64,000 bases of DNA, taken from assembly GCA_964016875.1 (NCBI GenBank), contig OZ024736.1, positions 40,394,707 through 40,458,706 of the forward strand, written 5' to 3'. The position numbers and the translations under genes were made by a program. The notes under the pieces are model-generated. The model did no database searches, had not been told where the DNA came from, and worked only from the letters and a program-made list of their open reading frames with translations. Shown here piece after piece: positions 1 through 12,255 of the stretch (its first letter is position 1; each line of letters starts with the position of its first letter). Source of the stretch: Fallopia convolvulus (Eukaryota > Streptophyta > Magnoliopsida > Caryophyllales > Polygonaceae).

Positions 1-2025
1 GCTTTTTCCTCAAACCTTCCCGGTTGTTGTAAAGCATTCTTGGTCCTAAAAACCAATAAAAACAAGTCACCATTCCTTAAAAATAGTCGAGAAAAATTTA
101 AGCACTGATGGATATCAAGGTTTTTAGTTTCTTACCAACGTGCATCTCAAAGGGCTCCCTGTAATCAAGTCCAGTTGGGCTAGAGCATGACAAGAACTCA
201 GACCTATCAAATTGTTGCTGCTTCCTAAATCCAATTTCCCAATGCACAAACATTAGAGCAAGATATTGTAAGTAAAATAAAAATAGTTTATAATGCGGAG
301 AGCAACAACACATACTTATCAGGTAGTTTGCCCTTTTCCTTATAAGGCTTAACTAGAACACGAGAATCACACACAAAATGTGGATTCCCTTTGTTCAAAA
401 TTATCTTCACAGTCTCTGGATACACAAATGTAACAAACCCAAACATTCTCTTCTGCTGATAAGGGATCCTTACATCTTGAACCGGACCATAGATGCTTCA
501 AAACAACACATTATACTTGATCATCAGAAAAGCTTCAAAAGGTATGTTAGAAAAAACATAGTAAAACAACAAAGCGGAGCACCATAAAGAGTACCTGAAG
601 TAATTAGACACATCTTCCTCCTTAAATGTGCTGTCTGCTGGGAATGTCAAGTAAATTTGTCTAGCACCAGGGGCTGAGTCTCCAAACCCCATCTCAGAAA
701 CATCATTTCTTCCCATTCGAAACCGGTTCAGCTTGGTGAATTCTTCACCCATCATCAGAGCTGCAGCAGCAGATCTACAATGCAGCAACAATGAAACCAT
801 AACAACCCACAATTATGAGTCCGTAGCAAATTACAATGATAAGACTGGGAATATAGTACATTAGTACTAAGACTTGGTCCAAGAACACTCACTCACTTAT
901 TCAACTAAACAATGCAAAATTAATGTTGGCAATGTAATTATAACTCACTTTAGAACATGTAGAGCGACCAGTCAAAAGTAGGAATAATGAAAACGTGGGA
1001 GAATAGAATCGAACCAAAACCTACCTCTGAGCCTCCCTTTGGAGAAAATTGAGCTTATTGTACGGGAAATTCACTCCAGCCATGAGTTGGGAAGCAGCCA
1101 ATCTCTGTTGCTGAGCAACTTTGGATCTCATAACCTCAACTTGGTACTGCTCAAAAGCATCAAGCTTGCTAGGAGAACCCACAACGGGGTGTGGGCTGTC
1201 AACTGAATCTACAAATCCGCCATCACCATGAACAAACTTGCAACTTGTACCATTCTTGCAAAAGCCCCTAGTGTAGTAAAGGCAAGGCTTGAAACCACCA
1301 AACCCAGAGTTGGAATCATCAGCACCAAAGCAAATGTCGTTCACCGAGCAACTCCTCCGGTGAAATTGGCCGCCATTCTCGAAACTAGTCCCGTTTTCCC
1401 AATAAGGGTGCGCCAAAGAGTCGCTCCTTCCGCCAGGGCTCATGGCCAACTCCATCGACTGATCAAACAAGTCAGGGTTTTTAGACGGGTCGTTGAGGAA
1501 GGAAAGGCTTTCTTGCAAGTGGTGGTGGTCTTCTGCGAGAGTCTCCGGGTTAAGCGAAAGCCGGGGAGAGGAGAGAGACGGAGCGAAAGAGCCGTTTGCG
1601 TTGGCCGTTCCGTTGAGCACGGCGGCGTAGGAGAGGGAATTGTTCACATCTGGAGAAGCCGAAACGGACCAAGGGGAAGAAGGAGAGGAAGATGGGTTGA
1701 AGCTGTGGTGGGCCAGTCTTGGAGAGGGGAGGGAGAGGGGTTGTGGGTTGGGCCTAGAAATCGAAATGGGGGAAGAAATGGAACTGAACGGCGGAGGGGA
1801 AGGCGAAGAGCCAGTTGCACATGAAGTGTTCGACGAAAGTCCTAGCTCATTTTTCGCTTTGGCGATGACGGAGTGAATGTGAGACTCGGGGCCGAAGGCC
1901 AGACGTATCATCTCCTTCTCCGGATGGTCTTGCAGAAGAATGTAGCCCACGATTTTGTGAGCGTGCTCTGGATCGATGGTCTGCACCCTCACGAACACGG
2001 CTCTTGCTGCCTCGCCGGAATCCAT
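1..2025 (-). CDS. CCCH zinc-finger and RRM RNA-binding protein, partial
   Basis: Predicted RNA-binding protein of the plant C3H46/C3H53-like group. Exons on the minus strand are 1025-2025, 595-774, 316-495, 136-224 and 1-45. All junctions are GT-AG and the phases agree; the 3' end lies left of the window. The start at 2025 ([11 protein letters not shown]) opens the conserved N-terminal helical domain of this group, about residues 1-60. A serine/proline-rich linker follows. One CX7CX5CX3H finger ([19 protein letters not shown]) sits near residue 248. An RRM near 369-445 has RNP2 (IYLTFP) and RNP1 (KRMFGFVTF), the latter split between exons 2 and 3. The reading frame stays open upstream of 2025, but that sequence is CT-rich and looks like 5' UTR. 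The family is known to bind RNA; the target here is unknown. Family call is secure, the exact orthologue is not. Confidence 0.9.
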
Positions 2026-2134
2026 GGGCTCTTCTCTAGAGTGGGAAGAGAGAGTGGCAAAGTGGAGAGACGAACAGAGAAGAAGAAGAGAAAGAGATAA
2101 GAACAAGAAACAGAAAAGGAAAAAATAAAAACTT

Positions 2135-2140
2135 TTTATA
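2135..2140 (-). promoter_or_regulatory. Probable TATA box of the CCCH-RRM gene
   Basis: TATAAA on the minus strand, about 110 bases upstream of the start codon. The transcribed leader between them is a CT-rich tract on the coding strand, common in plant 5' UTRs. Position and sequence only; no start-site evidence. Confidence 0.4.
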
Positions 2141-2199
2141 AAGGTGGAGGTGGAGATATAGAGAGAGAGAAGGAAGGAAGGAAGGGGTCGCAAAATTTT

Positions 2200-4859
2200 T
2201 CAGTTTAGGAGGGACAGAGATTTTAGGAAGATGAAAGGGGGGAAAGAAGGGATTTGTTAGGAAAGGTAAGAATAGCAAAACAAGTTAAAAACCTTATTTC
2301 CTAAAATCAAAATGTGTAGAGATAATGTGATAATAAAAACCCTCTCTCCCCATTTTTGGTTTTAGTTGTGCAAATACAGCTGTAAATAAAATCCTCCCTA
2401 CCCTAGATACAAAAAATATAAATAAAAATAAAAGGATTTTAGTAATGGTGGTTCAAGTCTGAGAGCCTGAGAGAAAAAAAATGCAGCAGCAGAAGAAATC
2501 AGTGCTTGGTAAAAGGAGAAGAGACTGGGTAGGATGAAGATGAAGGGGAGGGGAAGAGCAGCAGAAAAATCTAGTGGAAGGGTTAAAGAGAGAGGGAGAG
2601 AGAGATTGTACTCACTCACTACTCAGAGCCACACCTTTTTGGTTGCAGTGCCACCTGCAACTGCAACCACTGCCATGGAGTTTCAAACTTTTATTTTTCA
2701 AATAAATCATTTTTTATTTTTTTACCTCTCTGGTCAGTAGTATTATTAAAGTTCTTTTTTTCTGTGTGAATATATAAAATTGATAAAGTTTTTATCTTTT
2801 TCTGAAAACTTTACTTTGGTCATTAGAGGGGTTGTTTGGGTTGTGACTTTGTCCTTGTAGAAATGGACAAATTAGGGCTCGGAGAGAGGTGGGTTGTGTA
2901 GGTTTCTGCGCATAGGTATATGGAAATTCGAATATATTTCTATATTATGCCATTTTTTTAATCTCTACTCTAGTATGCAATATTATACTAATAAAAATGG
3001 ATTTGGAGAACCAGCAACATCTTTTTACTAATAAAAAATAAATATTTTTTTATACAGTACAATGTATTTAAAAATAAATATATATTATTATCTAATTTTG
3101 GTTTATTTTAACTGAACTCGATTATTATTGTTATATAGATAAATTTTGGTTTTCCTCGATTCTATTGGGCACATTTTGTATGATATATTTAAATTATGAG
3201 TGTCTTCATGTTGAACCATGATTCTATTTAAGTGTAACTCTATTAGACAATGATTATTTGGGCAAAGTTCTTGTTGCCTTACCCTTATGATAATAATTAC
3301 TCATTTCTATATCAAATGAGTAAATAAATAAACAGGACAATATGTTGAAAATTAGTTCTTCGCAATGTAGAATATACAATCCATACCGTATGATTATTGT
3401 GTTTGGAGATAAAGATACTGTAAATCATGTTGATAAACAAATACTACTCCAAATCTACTATAAACAATCACATGCCATATATGTGCATAATTTGAGAAGG
3501 GTGGAGGAGCAACACAAGTGGAAATCAGCACTTTATATGAAAATGATATTAATATCAGGACGTTTTACTGTCCAACTCATTATTAATTGCACTTTACACC
3601 AAGAAAATATAATATAATGATTGTTTTATTTTATAAAGCGTACGAGTAAGTGCACGTTTGCCTCTGACATACTCGACTTACCTTATGGTATTTTTTTTAT
3701 CATCAATATTTTTATAAGTAATGTAAAAGTAATTTTAATTTAATCTATTTAAGTCATGTTTCCAACTATCAAGAAATCATCATCCATCTAGCTACAGTTT
3801 ATATAAAGAAGATCAAAATAATGGAGTTACTGCTGAGTCCTGGTAACACGGAGTAAAAAAAGAAGAAGAGAAAATCCTGTGTAGATAAGGCGCAGGGGAC
3901 GAGCCTGACGACGGCATCCCTACCGTTGGATGATCTAGCCACGGAAACGGACAACATCGTACGGTGCAAATGCGATTTACGAGGTGGATGGGCATTGTTC
4001 GAAACTCTGGTTTACAAGAACCCCGGGTTCAACAAACAGACCCTAACCCTATGCAGTCAACAAAAACCAAACGGCGTCGTAAATGATGGTCGATATTAAT
4101 GATTTTTCTGTTACCAAAAATGTGTGTTTTATTATTATAAGTCCTTTAATTTATTTATGTACTAGTATTATATATTATATGGAGTATTGAATATTGATAA
4201 GCCAAACAGTAGTAGTATGAAATTAATTGCATCCGCAGCAGAACTTCAACATCACCCTTTCCTTTTTTATTTATTTATTGGCGTTGTTTTCTTGCTGTTT
4301 TTAGTTGTCCATAAGCAGCGTATTAGACAGGTGCGTTACCTCTCCATCTGGTCTATTAATTGACAGCGCCTTGTCAACGACTCCTATCAATTTGTACCGA
4401 ATCTTTGGTTTACCCCAGAATTGGTTTTTGATTAGTCGGAAATTTTGCCTACAAAATGGCAATTAGGAACATTGAATGAATGAATTCAATCGTGGCCTAA
4501 AAACAATCGTCAGTGAATATAGAACCGTTGTTAATGTATGTAGGCCTACACAGACGTCAGTGATAGAGTGTCATCAACCCTTGTTATTTGTGACTTGTGA
4601 GTTGTGTTAAATGAATGAAACCATCCCCCTTTCTCCATGCACTAGCGAGTTAGAAATTGGAAATGATACATCAACAATGAATGAAACAGTTCATGCAACT
4701 TGACCCTTTTGACTTTAGTTACGATTGGACGCGGGAAAAGAAAACTTATAAGAGAAACCCAACACGTGTACATTCGATGTTATTTCATGATAGTTGGCAT
4801 TTTACTCTTGAGGTAAGAAGTCACAAACTAAACGACTTTGACTAAATTTATAAAACTAA
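2200..4859. other. Intergenic DNA with no supported gene
   Basis: AT-rich sequence between the CCCH-RRM promoter and the next transposons. GA/CT-rich microsatellite-like tracts at about 2510-2610 probably belong to the upstream regulatory region. Open frames here are short, lack splice partners and resemble no family I know. A moderately GC-rich patch at 3830-4080 has no coding signature. Confidence 0.6.
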
Positions 4860-5111
4860 ATTATAGGCCATGGGGCATTTAGTTCACCGGTTAAGATCTT
4901 GGAATAGTACTTGAGGTCACCGTTTTGAATCTATCGAGTGACGGTTTGCACATATTTCTACTCTCTAAAATTGGCTAGTAACTAGTTCTCATCTCTCGGA
5001 CAATGGCCTTGTTTCTAGGACATTGGTTAGTAACCAGTTTTCATTCTTAATGGAGGATCTAGATGAGATCAAATAGTACTTGTGGCGACCCTTTTTCTTA
5101 CCTTATCAAAA
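4860..5111 (+). mobile_element. Probable tRNA-derived SINE
   Basis: The left part resembles a tRNA-type pol III promoter: an A-box-like stretch near 4880 (TTAGTTCACCGGTTAAG) and a degenerate B-box near 4917 (GTTTTGAATC). The right end is CTTACCTTATC followed by an A-run, the ending seen in several plant SINEs. The 8-mer AAAACTAA occurs at 4852-4859 and again at 5112-5119, which would fit a short target duplication, although it overlaps the A-run. No protein is encoded; such elements move with LINE machinery. Confidence 0.45.
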
Positions 5112-5273
5112 AAAACTAAGCTCTACCAAAAAAGGAATTTTTGGTAGAAAGTGAAACAAGGCCACACAATCTCACAATTTACTTCCTTCGCACAATTTGG
5201 AGCAGGGAATGGAACTATATGTTAATTACTCCATAATATTTACATTCGACCACCAAGAAGTGAGTTTTTATTT

Positions 5274-6569
5274 GAGTCTTTTGTCGGAAACCACCCGTAT
5301 AATAGGCCATATTAGAGATAACCACCCGGCCAATAACACCCGTTCTCAATCAACCACCCGTTCTCACTTTTCCGTCTCAAAATCCGTTAAAAGTTTGAAA
5401 TTACAATTTTACCCCTCTAATTTATAATATTTGTACAGTTTCATTTATTAAAAAGAGAAAAAAAAACAAAATTGATAAACATCAACACATAAACCCCAAT
5501 TTTACAAACTCAAACCTAAATCAAATGAATTAATCTCAAATCTAGAATTCGAATGAGCATTGGTCGAGAGGGGGAGAAAGAATGTGGCGGCGGAGGACCT
5601 CGAGAAGAGGGTGACAATAATAACTTGGGAATTCGATGGGGCATTCGAAGGGGCGGCGGAGGAACTCCAGATCTGGAATTCGAGCTACAACAAGTTGGGG
5701 GATGGTGAAGTCGCTAGTGATGGCGTTCTGTAAAATTACATCAATTTGAGCATCAATTTGAAGATTCTAGGGTTCGTGATCTTTGAAATTGAATGGATTG
5801 TTGAATTTTAGGCCTCAATTTGGGGAATGTTAGGGTTTTTACCTTGTAGAGGACGATGTGCTCAGCGCTGAGATGGAGTTACTCGAGGATTGGGAGGGAG
5901 TTTCTGTTGATGGTGTTGATTCGACCGGAACGTGGGTTGAAGATGACGGCGTGGACGGGCGTGTCGACGTTTTGCCCAAAATTGAAAGTTGCAAAACGAT
6001 TCTTCTAAGCTGTTGCCTCCTCTTCCTCTTCTCCGCCCACCTCTTTCTCTCTCCGATTCGCACTCTTCATCTGAATCCTCGGGGTTCAGAGCTTGAGATC
6101 TCAACCGACCAATCCTTCATCACTCTCCTCGGAGCGGTGGCTGTCGTGGCTCTCCTCCTCTCTCTCTTGATGTCTCTGGGCTCTGGCAATGGCCTTGGCT
6201 CTCCTCCTCCTTCTCTCTTGGGGTCTATGGCGACGGTCATGGCTCCCCTCCTCCCTCTCCTGGTGGCTCTGGCGACTGTCATGGCTCCCCTCCTCCCTCT
6301 CCTGGTGCCTCTGGCGACGGCCTTTCCCCCGCTTTTCGGCGTTGCCTCGCACCTCATGATTTTAGTAGCAAATTCATGATTTTAGTTTACTTTTGGAACT
6401 AAATAAAAATAAAAATATGGCATCTAACGACTTGTTAACGGAAGTTTCAAGCGAGGGTGGTTGATTGTTAACGGAGATGGGTATAAGGGTGGTTTACGGT
6501 AATTTGTTATTGACCGGGTGGTTATCTCTAATATGGCCTATTATACGGGTGGTTTCCGACAAAAGACTC
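5274..6569. mobile_element. Non-autonomous Mutator-like element (MULE)
   Basis: A 1.3-kb element with terminal inverted repeats of about 65 bp (5274-5338 and 6505-6569) that differ at about one base. They begin GAGTCTTTTGTCGGAAACC. The 9-mer TTTTTATTT flanks both ends (5265-5273 and 6570-6578), an exact 9-bp target duplication, which is the Mutator hallmark. AACCACCC motifs repeat several times inside each end. No transposase is encoded. The interior (5570-6360) is more GC-rich than its surroundings and has open frames on both strands, as in Pack-MULEs that carry gene fragments, but I could not identify a source gene. It lies in the proximal promoter of Y14, so it may affect that gene. Confidence 0.85.
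6165..6330. repeat. Degenerate 42-bp tandem repeat inside the MULE
   Basis: The unit containing GTCATGGCTCCCCTCCTCC recurs with a 42-bp period at about 6235 and 6277. More diverged copies extend left to about 6165. The period is a multiple of three, so a plus-strand frame (5858-6379) repeats a 14-residue hydrophobic block. This may be an expansion artefact rather than a protein. Confidence 0.7.
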
Positions 6570-6613
6570 TTTTTATTTTATAAAATATCACTCCTTTGTT
6601 ACAAAACATTACT

Positions 6614-6636
6614 TGGGCCGAAAGGCCCACGGGCCT
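6614..6636 (+). promoter_or_regulatory. Site II (TGGGCC/GGCCCA) cluster of Y14
   Basis: TGGGCC at 6614-6619, GGCCCA at 6624-6629 and GGGCCT at 6631-6636 lie 160-180 bases before the Y14 start. Site II elements bind TCP factors and mark many housekeeping promoters in plants. They lie just beyond the right end of the MULE, so the core promoter appears to have survived the insertion. Confidence 0.5.
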
Positions 6637-6793
6637 AAAGGCTGCCTTCACCTCTCTAGTCAGTCCGTCGAGCCCAACCTGCCGAGAAAACAACGCAACT
6701 CGCACAATCTGGCAATCTTTCGAGAGAGGGTAACACAGAAGGATAGAAAGAGAAGAGGCTGAGCAAGAAGCAAGAAGCAAGAAACTAGAGAAG

Positions 6794-8740
6794 ATGGCGG
6801 CAGTGGATGTGGAAGCTGTGGATTTCGAGCCGGAGGAAGATGATCTCATGGACGAAGAGGGAGCCGCCGATGACGCCTCCCCTAGGGCTTCTGCCCCCAA
6901 GCTCAAGTCTGCAATTACCGGTGGCTCTACCGCCCCCAAGAAGACCAAAGGCCGTGGATTCAGGGAGGAGACCGATGCCGAACGCCAAAACCGATTGGGC
7001 GGCCGTAATTTTGACTCCCTCGATTCCGACGGTGGCCCTGGTCCTCAAAGATGTTAGATTTCTATCACCTCCTTCTGTCGTTTACTTGATTTTAGGGATC
7101 CACTGTTTCTTAATTTTGTTACTGTTCGTGGATTACCATTGAATTCAGTTGATAGCATATGGCGTGGGAATTAGGGTTAGGGTTTATGCGTGGAGACATT
7201 TCGAATCTTGGTCACTTATCTCATTTTCTCTGCCATCGCCCCTTTGACCTAGTAGGGTGTCGTAGAATCTCTGTGGATAAATTTGTTTAGATTTGTATAG
7301 ATTTTATTCTTGGTTATGGTTATGGATTGTGTAACCACTGTACTTCTCAATTTAGAATTTGTTGATACTTGACACAATTCAATCTTGAATGAAACCTTGA
7401 TTTAGGGTTTAGAGCATTTTTTACACAGACCTGTGCTCACGCTGTTCATTCTTCTTTTTTACTTTTCATTTTGGGTTAACTGGTTTTGAGTTATTGGATT
7501 CCTCTACACTCTTTCTCAATATTTCACTTGAAGATGCGGTTTATCTTCATGTCCTTGTTAGGATTTAGGGGTTTCAATTTGAAATTTGCTGATGTTTCAA
7601 GAGAAATTCAATGTTCTTGAATTAGTGAATATTCTTCAATTAATTTATCTGGTCTAGCATCACACCATGTTAAGCATATTAGTATTGCTATCTTTCTACA
7701 GCGATTGAAGGTTGGATTGTATTGGTCACGGGAGTTCACGAAGAAGCAGGAGAGGATGACCTGCAAAATGTATTCGGCGAGTTTGGGGAAATCAAGAATC
7801 TACATTTGAATCTGGATCGGCGAACTGGATTTGTCAAGGTGCGAATATGCTGGATAGGATTTCTTATATATCTTATTACTTTTTCAAGCTATAAATTCCT
7901 CATTGTTATGTGTTTAGTTTACACCTAGTTATGTTGACATTTGGGACTCTCTTTTTTGCGTTCTCTGTGAATTGCTTTCATTTTTATTTTTCATATTATG
8001 TTACAAATTAATTTTAAGACTAGTGGTATTATATGACTCCCTTTGGAGTTGTGATCTAATCGATTCTAGTGTAAGCATGGTATTGTATGTAAAATGTAAT
8101 GTATAAGTGCATAATATTTATTAATGTATTGCATAGAGCAGCTCTTTCGTTAATGAGGATTGCAATTTAAAGCTGGCTAGAAAGTATTACTTGTGATTTG
8201 TTAGACTTGTTGTTGGTCTGTGTTAACAACTTAAGTAACAGTGTCATGCAACTTATTGTGAATAAATGGGAAAATCTTAAATTTCCTCTTGGATTTGGTT
8301 CACATCTAATACGTCAAATTCTATCATGTTAATTGAGTAGATCCTTGTCATTTTTTATGCTAAACAATTAATTGTTTGTGGCTAATGATGCTGTATTATG
8401 AATTTCTGGTTCCAGGGATATGCGTTGATTGAGTACGAGAAGTTTGAGGAAGCACAACTTGCTATAAAAACAATGAATGGGGCTGAACTTCTTACTCAGA
8501 CCATTATTGTAGATTGGGCATTCAGCAATGGGCCATACAGGAGGACTACAAGGAGAAGGTTTGTCTCTTGACTCTTCGCAATCTGATATTGAACTAAATA
8601 GTTTGTATTTAAATAATTGAAAGTAATTTTTTTTACTTAAGTTTTGATAGAATGCTGTAGTTAAGACATTGATTAATTTTAAACTCTGCAGATCACCGCC
8701 TAGGGGCCATCGCTCAAGGAGTCCCAGGAGAAGATATTGA
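6794..8740 (+). CDS. Y14: Exon-junction-complex protein Y14 (RBM8A)
   Basis: Y14 pairs with MAGO in the exon junction complex, which is laid down on spliced mRNA in the nucleus and affects export, localisation and decay. Four exons, 6794-7052, 7702-7838, 8416-8558 and 8692-8740, all GT-AG, give 195 residues, a normal length for plant Y14. Order: acidic N-terminus; [25 protein letters not shown]; an RRM starting at [13 protein letters not shown], with [13 protein letters not shown] across the exon 2/3 junction; and a basic RS-like tail ([15 protein letters not shown]). The start is the first ATG after a purine-rich leader. Exon 3 and the first bases of intron 3 are copied at 16.8 kb. The upstream MULE ends about 225 bases before the start. 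Confidence 0.96.
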
Positions 8741-9608
8741 AGCAAATTAGAGGATTCAACAGAAACATGTTCTGAAGAGTTTGTTCTTCTTTATATCAAT
8801 GTATGCTGCAATGTCTTCTTCCTGCTAGCTGTTTTGGTTATATTCTCCCTTTCTGTTGAACTGTGTGGCGAACTTGTGGTTTGTGGAGTGACAATCTTGT
8901 ACCAACTTTAACCTAGACTAGCATTATGTAACACTTGGATCTTGTTTTTTTTTTCCCTTGGTATCTTGAACTTGAGGTAGAATGTCGATGGGTTTGTGTT
9001 TAAAACCTTAATGCGAGCTGAGCTGACTACCTGACTCACTTGTGTCTACTTCTCTATCTGATTTTCTTAGTAGATTTATATTTCACTCGATTAGAGAAAG
9101 AGTAAAGTGTGCTCTCCATTCATAATCTGATTTTCCAGAGGCTTGTTTTGATTAAAATTCATTGATAGCTGATTCATGTGTGCGGAGGCCTCTTCAAAGT
9201 TTGAATAAAAATTTATGTAAATATTAGTAACTCGAAGATGGCTTCCAGATTGCAGTTGATTTTCCTCTTCGTCTTTTTCTCTGCGCTTTTCTCCCTCACG
9301 AGTCACGTACTCCGTAGTTCCACTTCGTGTCCTTATCAACTCCCTTGTTATAATCCCTTTCCCTTCCGGGCATTGTTCTATTCTATCTGATAATAACATG
9401 TCCTAAACTCACTAATAAATACTCCGTATACCTTTAGTAAGTGGAACTGAGTTATAAAAGAATAATGCATTATTTTAGGCAATAGTATGTGTAGCACTGT
9501 GTTTGTTTGGGAGACTTCCATTGTTGATCTTTTTAATTGTAATACATGCTTCTTGTTAGCAACTGATTTACTCTATCTTAGGAGAATATGTATACTAGGG
9601 TTTGTTTT
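8741..9608. other. Y14 3' flank and intergenic DNA
   Basis: Holds the Y14 3' UTR and AT-rich intergenic sequence. A minus-strand open frame at 9091-9399 has no recognisable domain. Short pieces of this stretch (around 9011-9025 and 9480-9560) recur near 16275-16370, close to the displaced copy of Y14 exon 3. Confidence 0.6.
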
Positions 9609-9620
9609 GGGGCATGGGTC

Positions 9621-11508
9621 GCAATTTTTTTTTTTTGAATAGGTAAAAATTAGGCAAATTAAATAAGCCTAGGGCATTCTTACTGACCTTGCGGATGAGA
9701 GATAGGACCCCTCAATGGTTGAAAATCTGATTGATACTACAATTGTGATGCAGTTTTGCAATCAAATTTGCCATAGTGTTGCATTCTCTAGGTACGTGTT
9801 TGGTAATGACTAATGACCACCTCGAAGGATTGCAACAAAACCAGAGCGTCCGCAATTAGCATGTCAATTGTCCAAGGATAGGACCAACGTGCCATTAAGA
9901 GCATTGATCACAATTAGACTATCGCCTTCAAGTTCTATGCGCCGAAGATTCCTCATATGACCATCTTGTATAACCTCCAATAATCCCATGGCTTCGACTT
10001 GTTACACAATCCAATAGGTATTTTTCTTTTCATTTATGTTTATTACATTCCCAAATTGCTCTCTTATGACGTACGCCGCCGTCGATTTTGTGCCATCAAA
10101 ATTTATTTTTACAAAATCGTTTTATGGTTTCTCCCATTTTCTTTTAGATTTACTTTGCTTTGGTCGTTGCTTTCCGAGTGAACCATTAAACTCTTCATTC
10201 ACATTTTTTGCTTTGCTCCACCATACCATATGGTTCTGGATGAATTCCTCGATGTTCTTATATGGCCCGTTACTATCCCGGTTAAAAACAACTTAATTTC
10301 TCTAAAACCAAATTCTCCACCAGGCAGTAAACGGATGGCATAAAGTCCTCTGCGGTAAAGAATTTTTTAAATTTTGGATGATTTGGGGCATAGTATTATG
10401 ATTATGCATTACATCTCTTAGAATGTCGATAAATTGAGGGTCAATAGAGCACATTTTCTATAGAGTAAAGGAACAACTAAGCATAAGATGCTCATTTGTC
10501 TCGTCTTGATGACTGCATAAAGGACATTCTGAGGTGACACCTATATGCCACTGTATAAGGAGGACTCTGGTTGGGAGTCCTTTGATGCAAATTTTCCATA
10601 GGAACATTTTTATATTATGCATTAGGTCAACTTTCCAAATCCAATCAAATGCCCAGTCGTTTTCATATTCAATGCAACTGTCGTTTTCATATGAACATTT
10701 TCAATCCAATCAAATGCCCAGTCGTTTTCATATTTAATCCAATCAAATGCCCAATCGTTTTCATAGGAACATTTTCATATTCAATGCAACTGCCGACTGA
10801 GTGGAAAACTATCTATTCTTACTAAGGTGCCAATACAGCTAGCTTTTCCTGGATCTTATTCTTTGGAATTGTTATGGACATGATCTGTTCGACCCAAACA
10901 CTAGGTAGCAACTTTCTGAGTTCGTGTTCATTCCACTTTCGGTTATTATCTATAAAATTTGCTACTAGAACATCACTTTTACTCCCAACAACATTATGGC
11001 ATTCATCTCGAAGCGGTCGCTTGCTTACCCAAGCATCCTTCAAAAATTGAATCGACTTGTCATCTCCAATTTGCCATAGTAGACCCTTTTTAAACTCCTC
11101 CTTTAAGCTTATCAGTTTTCTCTATTGCCATGAAACATTTTTAGTACAGACATACTCAAAAAGATCTCTGTCTTTAAGGTATTTTTTCTTTTATAATCCG
11201 AACCAAGATATTAGTCGGCTTTGCCAAAATTTTACAAAGTAATTGCATTTGTAACGCTTTATTCATATGACTTGCTTTTCATAATCCCATGCCTCCCTTC
11301 GTTTTCGATTTACATATCTTGTCTCATCCAACCATGGGCACATAATCTCTCGATTTGTTCCAAAAAATTTCCAATTTATGGAGTCAAGTTCATTGAGTAT
11401 TTTTTCAAGAAGCATAAACCTTTGCGTAATATGTACGATTTTGTAGGTAGCGTTGTTTTGATTAGGGTGCTCCTTCCAATTTTGGGATAAAGAATTGGCT
11501 TCCAACAA
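9621..11508 (-). mobile_element. 5'-truncated LINE (L1-type non-LTR retrotransposon)
   Basis: A broken pol tail on the minus strand. From right to left it shows the region after the reverse-transcriptase catalytic core (WKFFGTNRE, NRKRREAWDYEK), the KGLLWQIGDDKSIQFLKDAWV motif, a zf-RVT region (WNEHELRKLLPSVWVEQIMSI) and an RNase-H-like 3' part with several stops and frameshifts. A T-run at 9625-9636 is the poly(A) tail read from the other strand. GGCATGGGTC occurs at 9611-9620 beside the tail and at 11509-11518 at the other end, a convincing 10-bp target duplication. The 5' part of the element, including the endonuclease, was never inserted. It is not functional. Confidence 0.85.
10630..10795. 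repeat. Local duplications inside the LINE
   Basis: The phrase CAATCAAATGCCCAGTCG recurs about three times and the phrase with TTCATATTCAATGCAACTG twice within 160 bp. These are short interleaved tandem duplications, probably slippage after insertion. Confidence 0.7.
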
Positions 11509-11518
11509 GGCATGGGTC

Positions 11519-12255
11519 ACTATTAACACTTCTCAATTCATTCACTAAAATCACGTCAGTTTTCATATTTTTGCTATTTTTTTATATGTATGAGATTTTC
11601 TTATTTTCTTTGTTTAGTTAGAGTTAGGTTTTGTATAGAAATTAATTATTTTATTTTTTTCTAATATAAAGTATGTATTTTTATTTTCCCATCAAATTCC
11701 ACCAATTTGGTGAGATTAAATATTATAATTACTTGTATCATTCTTTCTATATATTTAATTTTTATAATATATTAACATAATCTATATGTTGATATTTTTT
11801 TATACAATATTTTTTTTTATCTTGTAACAAGATTTGGGATCTAAGTATATAACTTTTTATCTATATGTTGATAATAATTTGATCTAATTTTTTATTATTA
11901 ATTTTATGCATAACAATTTTTTTATTATTTTTGAACAAGATTCGGGCTCCAAGTATATAATTTTTTTTTATCTATATGTTGATAAAATATGGAACACATT
12001 CTTACAGATTTTTTATAAATTACATATTTTTATTACGATATTATGTACAAGTATTTTAAATTTTATATTAATACTGTAATATTGTATAATTTTTAGTAAA
12101 GCCCGTGTGTATCACATGAATTCAACTAATTATCTATAATATCCCATCTTAAATTCCCAACAACCAAACAAACCCTAAGTGGAATAATATTTTTTATGTT
12201 ATGTGTCAAAAGGTGACGTGGTAAAATACAATGGCTTCAAATGTTACTGTTTACT
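11519..12255. other. AT-rich intergenic DNA
   Basis: Very AT-rich, with short repeats such as AGATT(T/C)GGG..TCTAAGTATATAA at about 11829 and 11940. No gene signal seen. Confidence 0.6.

Noticed and set aside
1228..1824. 198-codon plus-strand frame opposite the CCCH-RRM exon 1
   Set aside because: Antisense shadow of a serine/proline-rich coding exon; Arg-rich by composition and without any domain.
3342..3617. 91-codon plus-strand frame
   Set aside because: AT-rich composition, no domain, no splice partner or promoter context.
7170..7185. Telomere-like TTAGGGTTAGGG in Y14 intron 1
   Set aside because: Only two units; common as telo-box-type motifs in plant genes and no sign of an interstitial telomere array.
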